In this document: piece after piece, positions 35,651-46,800 of the stretch | How the letters are laid out: the number at the start of each line of letters is the position of its first letter | How positions within the stretch are numbered: position 1 is the stretch's first letter | Source: Polytrichum commune | Taxonomy: Eukaryota; Streptophyta; Polytrichopsida; Polytrichales; Polytrichaceae | DNA length: 64,000 bases | Assembly (NCBI GenBank): GCA_950295325.1 | Contig: OX485807.1 | Coordinates: 5,458,501 to 5,522,500, forward strand | Direction: 5' to 3' | The notes under the pieces: generated by a model | Told to the model about the DNA's origin: nothing | Seen by the model: the letters and a program-made list of their open reading frames with translations, nothing else | The model's database searches: none | Position numbers and translations under genes: made by a program

Positions 35651-38597
35651 ATGGCAAGGTCACGCACCAAGAATCGTGATGAACAAGACGAAAGAAACAG
35701 CGAGGAACATGAAATCGAAGATAAAGATGAAGCCGAAGCCGAAGCTGAAGATGATGATGAAGATGATGAAGAAGAAGTTGGAGAGGACGAGGAAGAGGAC
35801 GAGGAAGAGGAAGAGGAATTGACAGAGTACGAGAAGCAGCGATTGAGAACCATCGAGAAGAACAAGGCCATGCTTGCATCGCTCCACCTTCCTGCTTTGG
35901 CTTCCACCCTCGCGGCAGAAACATCCCCCGTCAAATCTAGCAAGGGAAAACAGCCACAACCTGCCGCAGCGGCGGCAACAAGAGGGCCGCGCAGACGCTC
36001 GGAGCGCGTGAAGGGTGGAAGAAGGTGAATCGTCTCGTACTGAATCCTAATGATTTTTAAGAAATTTTTCTGTGAATTTAGAATGAATATTTTCCAGTGA
36101 GAAAGTGAGAGAGGTCGGGGTTGCTGCTGGAGGATAAAATGAGTTGATTAGTGGAGCTTTATGTTGAGCTTACACAAATTAGGGCTTGAGTAGCTCGCGA
36201 ATTCTAACGCTGCATTCTGCGTGAGTAAATTTCTTCTATTAGATGAATTTTCTCACAGTTTCAAAGTGCGCATTGTGAAACCTTCAATTATTTTTGTTTT
36301 CATTACCATGTCGAGTAGATGTAGAGACATACACATTTCATGGTATGCTTGGAAAATCGGAAAGCTAGCCAATACACATGAAGTAGAAAATGTGCTTAGA
36401 AGGACCGAGCGATTTGTATGATACTGTACATAATACATGAGTTCTGACAACTTGAGAGTCCATTGTGACAATTTATTGGACGACGTTTTTGTGGTGAGTT
36501 TGACAGTAGGGTAGATTTAATGCTCTTGCTAGGGGTGGAGTCAAGAAAATTCATCTGAATCGGCGCTCTTCTCAAGTGTATCCGCCAGTGCATCTTGGAG
36601 TGTAAATTCTTCTTGAAATTCTGCTTCTACTTAATGAACCGATGTGGTGCAATTGCTAACTTGGATTTCTGTACATGGTTGCAAGAATTAACAACTGACT
36701 TCCTTCAGTTCTTGCAAACTTGCAGCAGTGCTGTTTATGACGAGAGTGGCAGCTCGGAAAAGTCAGGGTCTGACTCTGAAGGTTTTTCAGCAGGATCGGG
36801 CAAGAGATCCCTCCAAGACCAAGAATATGAGCCCAGTGATGAAGAGGATGAAGAAGCCAGCCAGTCAGAATCTGAAGAGACAGTTCATGAACAGGAGATG
36901 GAGGTTTGTGATCTGCTTCAATTTTCCTTTCTTCAAGTATTGTATTTCATATGAATTTGGAGGTGGATACACGTTGCCTTTGTGCATCATGGTCTATTCC
37001 AGTCTAGCATGTGAAAATTACACAGTTCGAGCCTGTCGAGTAGTTGGAATTTGGACTTATGTGTATATGGTCACATAACATTTGTAGCGCAACTTATGCT
37101 TTCCTTCATCTGTGCAGGAGGGTGCCTTGCATTCCCGGAACACACTTTCTGTGCCAGATTACATTGACATGGATGAAGAGGAACTTGCTCTTCAACAGGT
37201 AAAGCAAGCTTGCATTTTCCAGTTTGTCCTTGGTATATCTACTACTTGGAAAGCCAAAAAAATTCATTGAAGTGATTGAGTATCAGGAACTTAACTCTAA
37301 AATCATTCATGGTTTGTGCTTTGTTTTGCCAGTTGTTTCTATTGAGGAGGTCAATACCTAGCTGTCACTGTCTGCCTTTTATCTATCTAATGTGTTTCAT
37401 TGTAGACTCTTGCAACACTCATTATAGATCAATGGTCTTCTGCACATGTTGGTGTCAAATCGATAAGTCTGTTGCGGATGGCTGCAGGCTCTGGCTCTTT
37501 CTCTGGGAGCGTCTCCAGAAGAAGCAATAGAACAGCCCACATCCTCCAAAAAGGGAAAAAATAAGACAAACTCTAAGAAAGGACCCAAATCAGCTGAATT
37601 GTCTCCTTTTAGTTCACCAACAGATAAGAAAAAAACACAAGCTCCTCCACCGAAGGCTGAGCGCACACCGGTGCGGAAACGACAGAAGATGGTAAGCTTT
37701 GAGAAACAACAGTGTGAAGTACATGGGTTTCAGCAATTATCCTCGTCTTTCTCTTGATGAAAATACTAGGACACTGTAGGTGGCTCTGTGAAATGAAGAA
37801 TTTGAAAGACAATGTTTTTTGTACTGACATTTACCACATGTGGTGGTTTGGACAGAGAAGTGACCGACTGCAGTTTACTACAGGCGAAATTGACTCATTC
37901 TTTTCTCTCCTTGATGGTGCATTCACAACCAAAGCTTGTATAGTCAATCTATTATCTTGTACAGTTGTCTAGACCTTGGATGGAATTGAGTAGTTGGTTG
38001 TTCCATCATGATATTGCTTCTGAAACTGTTCATCTTTCTTCAATATGCAATGTGTTGTTTAAGATCCTCTTATGTTTTTGGTGTGCAGAAAAAGGAAGTG
38101 GCCGGCTAACACTGGCAGATTTAGAGATTGCTTCGACTCTACATGACTTTTCGTGGAGTAGTCTGGAGTTGCAAGATATGATACAATTCTTTGATAGTAA
38201 TCATGATGGCATGGTCAGTTGCCTGTCCTGCTCTAATAGAATTGGAGCCATTGATAACTTGCATGTGCATGTTGCTTGTTTTTCTTGTCCTCGAAGTCAT
38301 GGGATATGTTCTGGTACTATGGTATACGGCAATTCTTAATGAGTAGAAAAGTTTTTCCCATATCATTAATTGTGAATGGATGTTGCAGCAAGCTGTAGCA
38401 GGGTATGGGTCGTCCAAGAATCTTCTATCTCTTTCACAGTGGTCTAGGTTTCAGAACTGAAATCTGTGTATGTTGCAGTTTTCAATTAGACAAATACCTC
38501 TTCTTAAAGCTGATGACTTTGTCTGGTTTTGCAGCTTGATGTTGCAGATTTTCGGAGCATAGCTGTACGTTGCAACTTGATACGTCCAGAAGGATAA
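35651..38597 (+). CDS. Acidic UIM and EF-hand protein, probably nuclear
   Basis: Seven exons: 35651-36024, 36726-36903, 37118-37198, 37488-37691, 37856-37916, 38089-38213 and 38535-38597. They give 361 residues in frame, with consensus donors and acceptors. Residues 18-58 are an Asp/Glu tract, followed by a basic helix (YEKQRLRTIEKNKAMLASLHL) and an RGPRRRSER patch. DEEELALQQALALSLG (about 203-218) fits the ubiquitin-interacting motif, with the conserved acidic run, Ala and Ser, and is split by intron 3. A basic linker follows, then two EF hands: a degenerate loop at 299-310 (DEKGSGRLTLAD) and a good loop at 335-346 (D, N, D, D and D at ligand positions 1, 3, 5, 9 and 12). The C-terminal DFSW..ELQDMIQFFD..DFRSIAVRCNLI block resembles small plant EF-hand proteins. 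Start chosen at the first ATG, in good context (CACCATGGC). Function is not known. Confidence 0.85.
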
Positions 38598-39615
38598 GCT
38601 CTGCTTGTTCTCTCTTCCACTGCAGTAGAATCCCTATAATAAATCCAAGGTACCTGTCATTTGAGTTGGATCAGTTCTAGATTTCAAGGAATTTTTGTGG
38701 GCTTCTTGCATGGACATTGTGCGTAGAATAGTATTTTGGGTGGCAATCTGCCTTCTCTGCCATGTTTGTAACTTATGGCAGATTTTGTGGGCATCAAATG
38801 AAAAACCCTGCAGCAACTCTGCAGCTGGATCTCAACTCTTACAAAGATTTTTTTGGAGGCTCTTGCAGACTTTCTGCAATTGATCAAATATGATGCAGAG
38901 AATCTTCAGTTCTGAACAACGATGTCGAGATTATACCCAAATGGAGGGATCATTTCTGTGAGTGGGTAACACTATGTGAACAAATCTGTAGGATGAGGAT
39001 TGGGCTCTAGGAGGGCTTGCTGCAACAAATGTGAATTGCATTCACAAGCTTAGAAAGTGTTTCCAAGGACCACCTGCTGTGGACTCATGTCCTTGGGATT
39101 TGTTGGACTCTGGGGGCCATTGTAGGATGTTGACAAAGCATCTTGTAGGATACTGCTGTGATTTTAACACATGCCAAGCTGATTAAAGCAAGCACAATGG
39201 CATCTCTTCCCACTATGCTGTGACAATCCACGATACTCTTCTTCAACTGGTCCATCCATTCAAGATTAATTTTTAGCAGTATGGTTGTGACCTGTGCGAT
39301 CCTGACATTGTGCAAATGTCTATGTTAGGTTCCTGAAAATTGTCGATTTTGTTAGTGGTAGGTTCCAATTTGCCTCTTCTCAGTTCAGATGATGTGCATA
39401 GGCTGATGCTGTAAGGGATTATGCCAGCTTTTAGAGAACACATTTACCAACAGAGCCACGATTGGTCATGTACTTCTATAAACAGATATTTAAGTAAAAC
39501 CTGACTTTTGGGGAGTCCAAAAGTCGTCCATGGCAACATTCAGGTAACTCATATCAATATACAATGTGCAACATTGTTTTTGTGGACTGGAGATGGGCTG
39601 GGATCTGTACAATAG
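38598..39615. other. 3' flank of EF-hand gene
   Basis: No supportable gene. It likely contains the 3' untranslated region and then merges into LINE remnants. Confidence 0.4.
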
Positions 39616-39619
39616 ATAA

Positions 39620-40620
39620 CTATGTTCATGTAGGCAGGTTATATAGGTCTCCAATTCCTCGCCTTTTACTAGATAACTCAAAGTAACTATGTGAATAAAA
39701 ATCAATCCCAAGGTATTTGTATTCATGGATGATCTTAATTTGGTCCTTATCTAGGTAAAATGCCTCTTGGTCTAATTTCCTTTTGTTGCTGCCAAATATC
39801 ATAATTTTAGTCTTAGCTAGATTGACTTAAAGGCTAGAAGCAGTGCAAAACTCATGTAGCTCATTCAAAAGTCTTTGTAGGCCTGTGGATGATCTAAAGA
39901 GTAGAACAACATCATTGGCATAAAGAAGAATGACAACCATTTTGTTAAATAAGCATAGAGAATCCCCATTGAACTCATCCAAATATATTCCAAGTTCATC
40001 AATGTACAAGTTGAATAATTTGGGGGAGAGGGACATCCTTGTTTAACACCAATGTTAGACATTACTTCACCATGTGTGTCGCCATTTATTCAAATTTTCG
40101 CGTAGACTGCGGTGTACATGGGTTTTACAACATGTTGTAAATGAGATGATACCTATAGTTGTTGGGGGGTTCCAAAAGCTTGTCATGCAGGATTGTGTCA
40201 GAAGTTTGTTTTGGAACCAACAAAACAAGAATAAAGACATTGCCTTGCAAATATTTCTTGTTCGACTAACGTATGTAATGTAAGGATGTGGTCCAAAGTA
40301 GATCTACCTACCCTAAAACCTATTTGTCCTCTCGCACTGACCCTTTGCAAATTTTCCCATCGACTAATTATTTTTTCTAAAACAAAGCCATAAAGCTTGC
40401 CAAGGATTGTTCTTAGCATTATGGTTCTATAGTTCCCTAGGGAGGGTCTTTCATCAAATTTGAATCATTTGAATGATGTTGATTGTCTATGAAGCCAGGA
40501 AACCCTCTTTAGCCACCAAATTAAATAGCTTTGTGATTGATTTACATACGTCATTTGCAACCTACTTAAGAAGAGCAGATTTTAACTCATGGACAATCTT
40601 TGGCTATAGGTTTATACATG
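39620..40620 (-). pseudogene. LINE reverse transcriptase remnant
   Basis: Read on the minus strand from high to low coordinates, the fragments appear in normal order: VANDVCKSITKLFNLVAKEGF, then DERPSLGNYRTIMLRTILGKLYG, then ARGQIGFRVGRSTLDHILTL, then SPKLFNLYIDELGIYLDEF with YANDVVLL, and finally VNLAKTKIMIFGSNKRK with YKYLGIDF. These are the reverse transcriptase blocks of non-LTR retrotransposons. Several frameshifts and stops separate them, and the catalytic YxDD is changed to YAND. No endonuclease or poly(A) end is visible. A dead fragment downstream of the EF-hand gene. Confidence 0.85.
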
Positions 40621-40902
40621 CATAAAGTTCATCCATAACACACAAAACCTGAAATGACGTTGAATGAGTCTTGGCCCACTTTTAAGTGATACGATGTTTT
40701 TAATTTTGGTTCCCACATTGTCACCAATTTACTTCACAACCTTGAAATAAGTTGAGCATTTCAGAGCCGCACAAAGCCATGATGAATATTTCGGCCCACT
40801 TTATACATGGCTTGAGCCTCTCCGAGCACCGGCCCAATTCATGTGCATTAAGCCCTCAATTTGGGCCAAGTTTATCAACTTTTTGCGGGCCCAACCTTGT
40901 CA

Positions 40903-41158
40903 CATGTAAAATGATGAGGTCTGATTTTAGGTCCCAATGTTCTTGAGGGGAAATTGTAGTGAAGAGAATCAAACTTTCATTGACCAATAATAGAAATGTT
41001 CATTATCCAACAGATGAGCCCAATCCGACCCATGTAAAATGATGAGGTCTGATTTTAGGTCCCGATGTTCTTGAGGGGAAATTGTAGTGAAGAGAATCAA
41101 ACTTTCATTGACCAATAATAGAAATGTTCATTATCCAACAGATGAGCCCAATCCGACC
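40903..41158. repeat. Recent 128-bp tandem duplication
   Basis: Copies at 40903-41030 and 41031-41158 differ at one base that I can see (CCCAATG versus CCCGATG). Non-coding DNA rich in GGGCC-like motifs surrounds them. Confidence 0.92.
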
Positions 41159-42132
41159 CATGTTGAGAGTTTGGGCCGAGGAAAAGCTCATCTCGATTTC
41201 TTCAAGCTAGCCCGAGGTCTAGCGCCAAAATTGTGCCACCATGGATGCCACATGGGATGAGTGAGTGTTTGGGCCCACCCCAGTATAAAACCCTTGGGCC
41301 GGATTTAATGAAACCGAGCGATCCTATTTGGCCAAATTTTTAGAGTTTGGGCTGACCCTCAATCCGGCCCCAAGAATAAAATGGGCCAAAAAATTAGATC
41401 CGGACTTAATCACACACCACTCAAATGGTTTCCGATTTACATAGCTCGCAGGGGGGCTTGCAGTGGTGATGATCTTGTCTTTCCTGCAAGTTCCATTCGC
41501 ATTCGAGCGATGCTTCAGTATCTATGCATCCCATATTGAAGTTGAAATGCAATTGAAGGACATATCAAGTTCAATGAAAAATTGTGACGTAATTGATGCA
41601 GATTATCATGCATTACCCATTTCTAAAACCTCGAAAAGCCGTTGGTAATTGGCGTTGCAATGGGACACTTTGTAACACGTTTACAATGCTCTACGAGCCT
41701 TTGCTAGCTGATGCCTTTGTGGTGAGTTTGCAACGGTTGGGAGGATGACATGCTTGTTGTAAATGGACCTACTTGACAAACCAAATAATCCTCAAATTGT
41801 TGCAAAAATGTCACAAATGTTGTCTGTCATCTAAGATTTGGTTGCTCATCACGTTTTCGACCTCTCTTTTGGATCTTTCTTGGCCAATTGGCTTTGATCA
41901 CATCTCTCCTACCAGTAGTCTTGTGCTTCCGAGCGCGAAAACCTGTCTGGTGTTTCTTTTTGAGTTTTGGGTTTTTGCAGAAGCTTGTGATGCTACAACC
42001 CTTTTCTCCTCTCGAAATCAATTTAAGTGCCCAGTGATCACACAAGCTATACTTGTGCGGATGGCCAAGTGAACAGAATTGAGGCTGAGGCTGGAAAGAA
42101 TTGAAGCAGAGCAGCAAGCTGAAACTGCATGA

Positions 42133-42193
42133 TTGCCCCATACGCTTGGGGTTGGCCTAGATATATTCAAGGTGATGAGGAGGTGGGTATATA
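42133..42193 (+). promoter_or_regulatory. U2 promoter in left arm
   Basis: TTGCCCCATACGCTTGGG at 42133-42150 and TATATA at 42188-42193, 31 bases before the U2 5' end. Same layout as at 30019-30080. Confidence 0.6.
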
Positions 42194-42218
42194 GTGCGAA
42201 GGTGAGGGAGAGAAAGGT

Positions 42219-42412
42219 ATACCTTTCTCGGCCTTTTGGCTAAGATCAAGTGTAGTATCTGTTCTTATCAGTTTAATATCTGATACGAGGCTCACTGAGT
42301 CTCACAATATTAATCTCATTTTTCTTGGGTGTGGGTTTATCTGACAGCTTGCTGTCCGAGCTCGCGAGCGTCACCTTGGTATTGCACTACCTCCTTGGAA
42401 GGCGCAACTCTT
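42219..42412 (+). ncRNA. U2 snRNA, diverged copy
   Basis: The first 70 or so bases are identical to the copy at 30106, including GTAGTA, and the promoter is complete. The 3' half is weaker: in the second stem-loop CTCACTGAGTCTCACA pairs poorly, and the GCGGGCTC/GAGCCCGC stem is degraded to TGGGTTT/GAGCTCG. The Sm region, ATTTTTCTTGG, is closer to consensus than in the other copy. It may be a transcribed variant or a pseudogene. Confidence 0.7.
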
Positions 42413-42467
42413 ATCCCTCATGGGGATCCAAATAAACCAAACAGCATACTCATTCTCATGTTCGCAC

Positions 42468-42528
42468 TATATACCCACCTCCTCATCACCTTGAATATAT
42501 CTAGGCCAACCCCAAGCGTATGGGGCAA
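42468..42528 (-). promoter_or_regulatory. Reversed U2 promoter in right arm
   Basis: Exact mirror of the left-arm promoter: TATATA at 42468-42473 and the CCCCATACGC box at 42511-42528, on the minus strand. If active it would start near 42442 and run antisense through the U2 copy. Confidence 0.5.
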
Positions 42529-42999
42529 TCATGCAGTTTCAGCTTGCTGCTCTGCTTCAATTCTTTCCAGCCTCAGCCTCAATTCTGTTCACTTGGCCAT
42601 CCGCACAAGTATAGCTTGTGTGATCACTGGGCACTTAAATTGACTTCATCCTCAAGTTGTATCAGAGATGATATTGCAGAATGGTCAGGTGAATCTGGCC
42701 TTCCACATCTCTTTGCATGTACTCAATTCCTGTATTGTCTTGCATCATAGTCGTTTATTTACAACGCATTTCTTTTATGTTGCCATGGTCCATAGTTATT
42801 CCAGAGCACAAAGTTATAGTGAGGACCGTTGGACACCATCATGTGTCAGAGATGAAGCGATTTAAGGCCAGCAGTTCTGCATGACTGAAACTGGATTGAC
42901 TTAAGTTGAAAGTGTAACGTATGCGGCCATATTGTTGGGCACCTCCAACTCCACTGACAATTTTTGGCCATTGGATCAGATTGGAATTGAAGCTGAAAT

Positions 43000-43876
43000 G
43001 CAAAAGCCTATAAGTGGTCGAAATGAAGAGGCTCTATATTCTCTTCAACGATTACATAAACCCTCCCTTTATGTTGACTATTGAACCTAGAATGACGTGT
43101 GTATTTGGAGCACAGTCCAATCTCATCATAACACATGTCTTTTTTTCTAAGGCCCACATACCTCGGAACCCTGCAACCCATACATTCATCCACTATCACA
43201 TCTTCATAGGTTTGGGGTTCATTCACAAGACATAATGTCTCAAACGACAGACGCAACGTAGGTATTCTTAAACATCTTCACAATAGACATCCTTTGGATG
43301 CAACAAAACCAATGTGGCGTACATCCAAACACATGAATTATCTTCCAATTGGAGTTAATGTTGACTTCGATTTACTGTAGGCCACATCAATTTTGAAAAT
43401 GTGGGCACTTAAGAACAAGTGTTGTCAACACTAATTACAATAAATGGTGGTCAGTGTTAACTTGGTTGAACCTTGGCTCGGTTGATGGTGTGGAGTATCC
43501 ATGCCTAAAATCATACATGGACAATGTCGCAGTTGACAATGTTGAAGACATGTGCACTTATATCGTATGCACTGATGTTGTAGAGGACACCCTATTTCAT
43601 CTTTACTAGTGCCAGACCATAGTTTCTACATGGGATCACAGGGGTCTCAAATAATGTACAAATGACGCATCTTGACGAAAAAGTAATTGATCATTTGTTG
43701 AAAAAGAGAGCTACTGCAATAGAGTGCACCAAACTCAAACAAACCATCCATACTCTCCAGGTGTGATGAGATAAGCTTGATCTTCTGATCAAAATATACT
43801 GCTTTATTAAATCAGTGAGAACCCCTTGGATCGATGGGGTCATTCAGATTGTAATCATAGTGTACAGAGGCCAAAG
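43000..43876. other. Intergenic DNA downstream of the methyltransferase gene
   Basis: No recognisable gene. The overlapping frames at about 43008-43256 on both strands lack family features. The part near 43876 probably belongs to the 3' untranslated region of the minus-strand gene. Confidence 0.4.
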
Positions 43877-46800
43877 CTATGAAAGGAATTGTGGTTGTGC
43901 CTTGGGAGGAAGAACATGGTAGTGCAGTAGCTTGCGCTCCTGGCCACCGACTGTTATGGGCCACTTCCTGTCTGCTCGCATGTGCATGGCCCGTGTAACT
44001 TCAGCATTTCCACTAAGTACATACACATCTGCTTGGCTGCACTCTGATTTCAGGAAGCGGCCAAGCCCCTGCCATGTGTTGGAGAGCCATTCACTCTCTT
44101 CATCAGAACTGCAAAGAAAACAGAATTCAGAACCCCTGGCATTTGTTTGCAAAAAAGTTGTGTTCATAATATTGGCACAGTCAACACTGAAGTACTACTT
44201 AGAAAAGGGAATATTTGTATTGAATGAAACTAGGTGACCTGTGAACCCTGGTATTCCATTAATCGAGGTGAAAAAGAGGGCTTTACAACACAGGCATGGA
44301 TTGGACGTCTGTATTACAAATTTCCCCATAACTACAAAATAGAATATGGAACCTAAAAACCCTCACCATTAAGACAATGTGTAATGATGTGAAAAAAATC
44401 AATATATTCTTATAAGCCTCGATTAATCAGACTATTCCCAAGTCTCTGCCCTTGGTGGGCTTGATTTAGGGGCAGCCTGGGAGAGTCTACAGCTGGAAAA
44501 CATTCCGTTGATTTCACTCCTCTACAAGACTTATGCTAAGAGCATCCCCACCAAGGGTATACCAAATGGGCCTCAACCCTTGGCATTTTGCGCATAATGG
44601 GCAACAATGGAATGCTTGTCACACCATAAATGTTCAAAATCTTCAATGCCCACCAATTGTGACATGGAGGAGAGGTCTTAAGATCCCTTTGGCTCAACAA
44701 ATGTGAGGTTATTTGGTGAATTGTAAGGTTCTTAAGACCTCTCCTAATGCCATAATTAGTGGTCAATGAAGATGTTGGAGGTAAATGATGTGAAAAGCAT
44801 TCCATCTTGCCCCATTAAGCCTAAAAAGCTGATGGTAGATGCCCCTTTGGTGTACCCCCGCTTGGAAATGCTCACTGTAGGCGACAAATCACTGCACATT
44901 TAATCCAGAGATCTGGTGTAGAAGCAAGACTCACCCAGAATCTGTAAGTCGGGATCCCCAGGGAGGATTTGTGACTACAAGAGAAGGGACTGCTGAAGGT
45001 TGATAATCCCGACAATCATTGCAGCTGAGATCCAGCAGATGGAGGACACCTGCCGTTTGAGCATCCCTCTTACAAAGGGAGAGAGCACCTTCATGGATGT
45101 CATTCCCAAGTAACTTTACTCCACGCAATGATGAGACTTGAGCTGCCACAGCTGTGTCTCTACATCGTTTCCATGCTTCTTGGTCAAAATCATGCCAGGT
45201 CTGATACACACATAACTGTGTTAGGCTTGCCTTCATCTGCTCAATTTTTGGCTACAACCAGGTTACGGACCAGATCAACCCTTCTGCTGCAGGTTTCTTT
45301 GGTGAGCATCTTGTTCGCAAATGATTTGGGTCTTTCATTATACAAAAATATCTAATGTTACACATCGTTGAACAAGGGGAAAGGAGGAAACGCTGATGAA
45401 AACAACACATCAGACACTTTAACTCACACTTAGATGGTGAGAGAACCCTACTGATGGATACTTTCCCTTTCATGCAATGGACGTGTTTGCCTTGCCATGT
45501 GTCTCATGCAAAACCTTTTACATGGCTATGTAGGTACCAGAAAAAGGAGTAAACTGATAAATAAAAATACGTCAGGATCTCAAAAACACATCAGGATCTC
45601 ACACTAGAGTAATTCACAACACGGCATTGTTGAGAAAGAAGTGAACTAATTTTAGACCAAAACAGAGTGTCTGAGCAACTGTAGCATGAAATAGGAAAGA
45701 ATGACTATACCTGAAAGGGCCACTGTCGGCGCATCAAGCCAGGGGCAACTTGGCTGGCCATGTGGGCAGCCTCAATGAGAAACGTCCCTGACCCACACAT
45801 AGGATCCAAAAGGACACGCTCCACGCCCACCGAATTCTTGTTTGCATCACCAAAGCCAGGAATTGCTTGGTTCCATCCAGCAATGGTCAAAACAGCCGCA
45901 GCGATTCCTTCATTTAAGCTCGCCTTGTGCATGACATCCCGGTACCCGCGCTTATGTAGACTGACTCCACTCAAATCTCTGTACAACACAGCCTTGTCCC
46001 GGTAGAGCGACAGAAACAAAGGCACATCAGCAAGGGATCCCCCTTCCTCGGGGGGCTCAGGCCTGTGGCCGTCACATGCATCACGAACGGCATCGCAGAT
46101 TGCATCCTTGGCCCTAATAGATGCAAAATTTGAGTTGGATATGTCAGTGCAGTTCCATACCCTGCTTTGCACGGCAAAATTCCTAAACCTAAAGCGCTCT
46201 GATGTTGGAGAAGTTGTTCGACCTCGTGCCTTGATGGGGCCCTCACTTCTATCAAACCTCTCTTCAAATCTATCCCTACTTTGCCTCTGATACCTGCCTG
46301 CAGTCAGATTCAAACAGTAGTCCAAGTTAGCAGGAAAACCAAATGTTGCAAGAACAATTTGTAAGGAAACATATCCACAATCTTCGTCTAAAAAGGTGTC
46401 TGGTGTGTTAATGGCAGCCTTCCTGCAACCAGACAGACTTGGACTGGATGATGAGATGAATGGATACAAAAGAAGAAACACATCATGGTAGCCTGGACCA
46501 AAACATTATCCCCCAAAGATTGCATGAATGGAGAACAGTGGACCCAAGGCACATAATGAAAATCAGCCATTCTAGGGGAGAGGGGAATAATCTAGTGCAC
46601 AACAATGCTAACATGAGACATTATCATTTACCCTGCTCAAGCAAATCCAGAAAATGAATCGCTGTGAGTATTGATGTGCAAACAATACTTGCAGATAAAG
46701 GTAACCAGGAAACCGCAAAATAAGAATCAACAGAGATAGTTGTTTCAAAGCATTTGGAGTTACATACTTGATCCAAAGCAATCAAAAGTGAGCAATCAAG

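Larger units (their letters stand above)
42018..42643. repeat. Perfect 183-bp inverted repeat around a U2 copy
   Basis: The left arm 42018-42200 and right arm 42461-42643 are exact reverse complements along their full 183 bases by eye. Each contains the U2 upstream box and TATA box, pointing inward. The 260-bp centre holds a U2 sequence. Confidence 0.93.

Noticed and set aside
35524-35959. Minus-strand Ser-rich and Leu-rich frames of 99-139 codons
   Set aside because: They lie antisense to the acidic tract of exon 1 of the EF-hand gene, and GA-rich codons keep them open.
43008-43256. 82-codon minus-strand frame with an overlapping plus-strand frame
   Set aside because: No recognisable motif and no splice signals placing it in the neighbouring gene.
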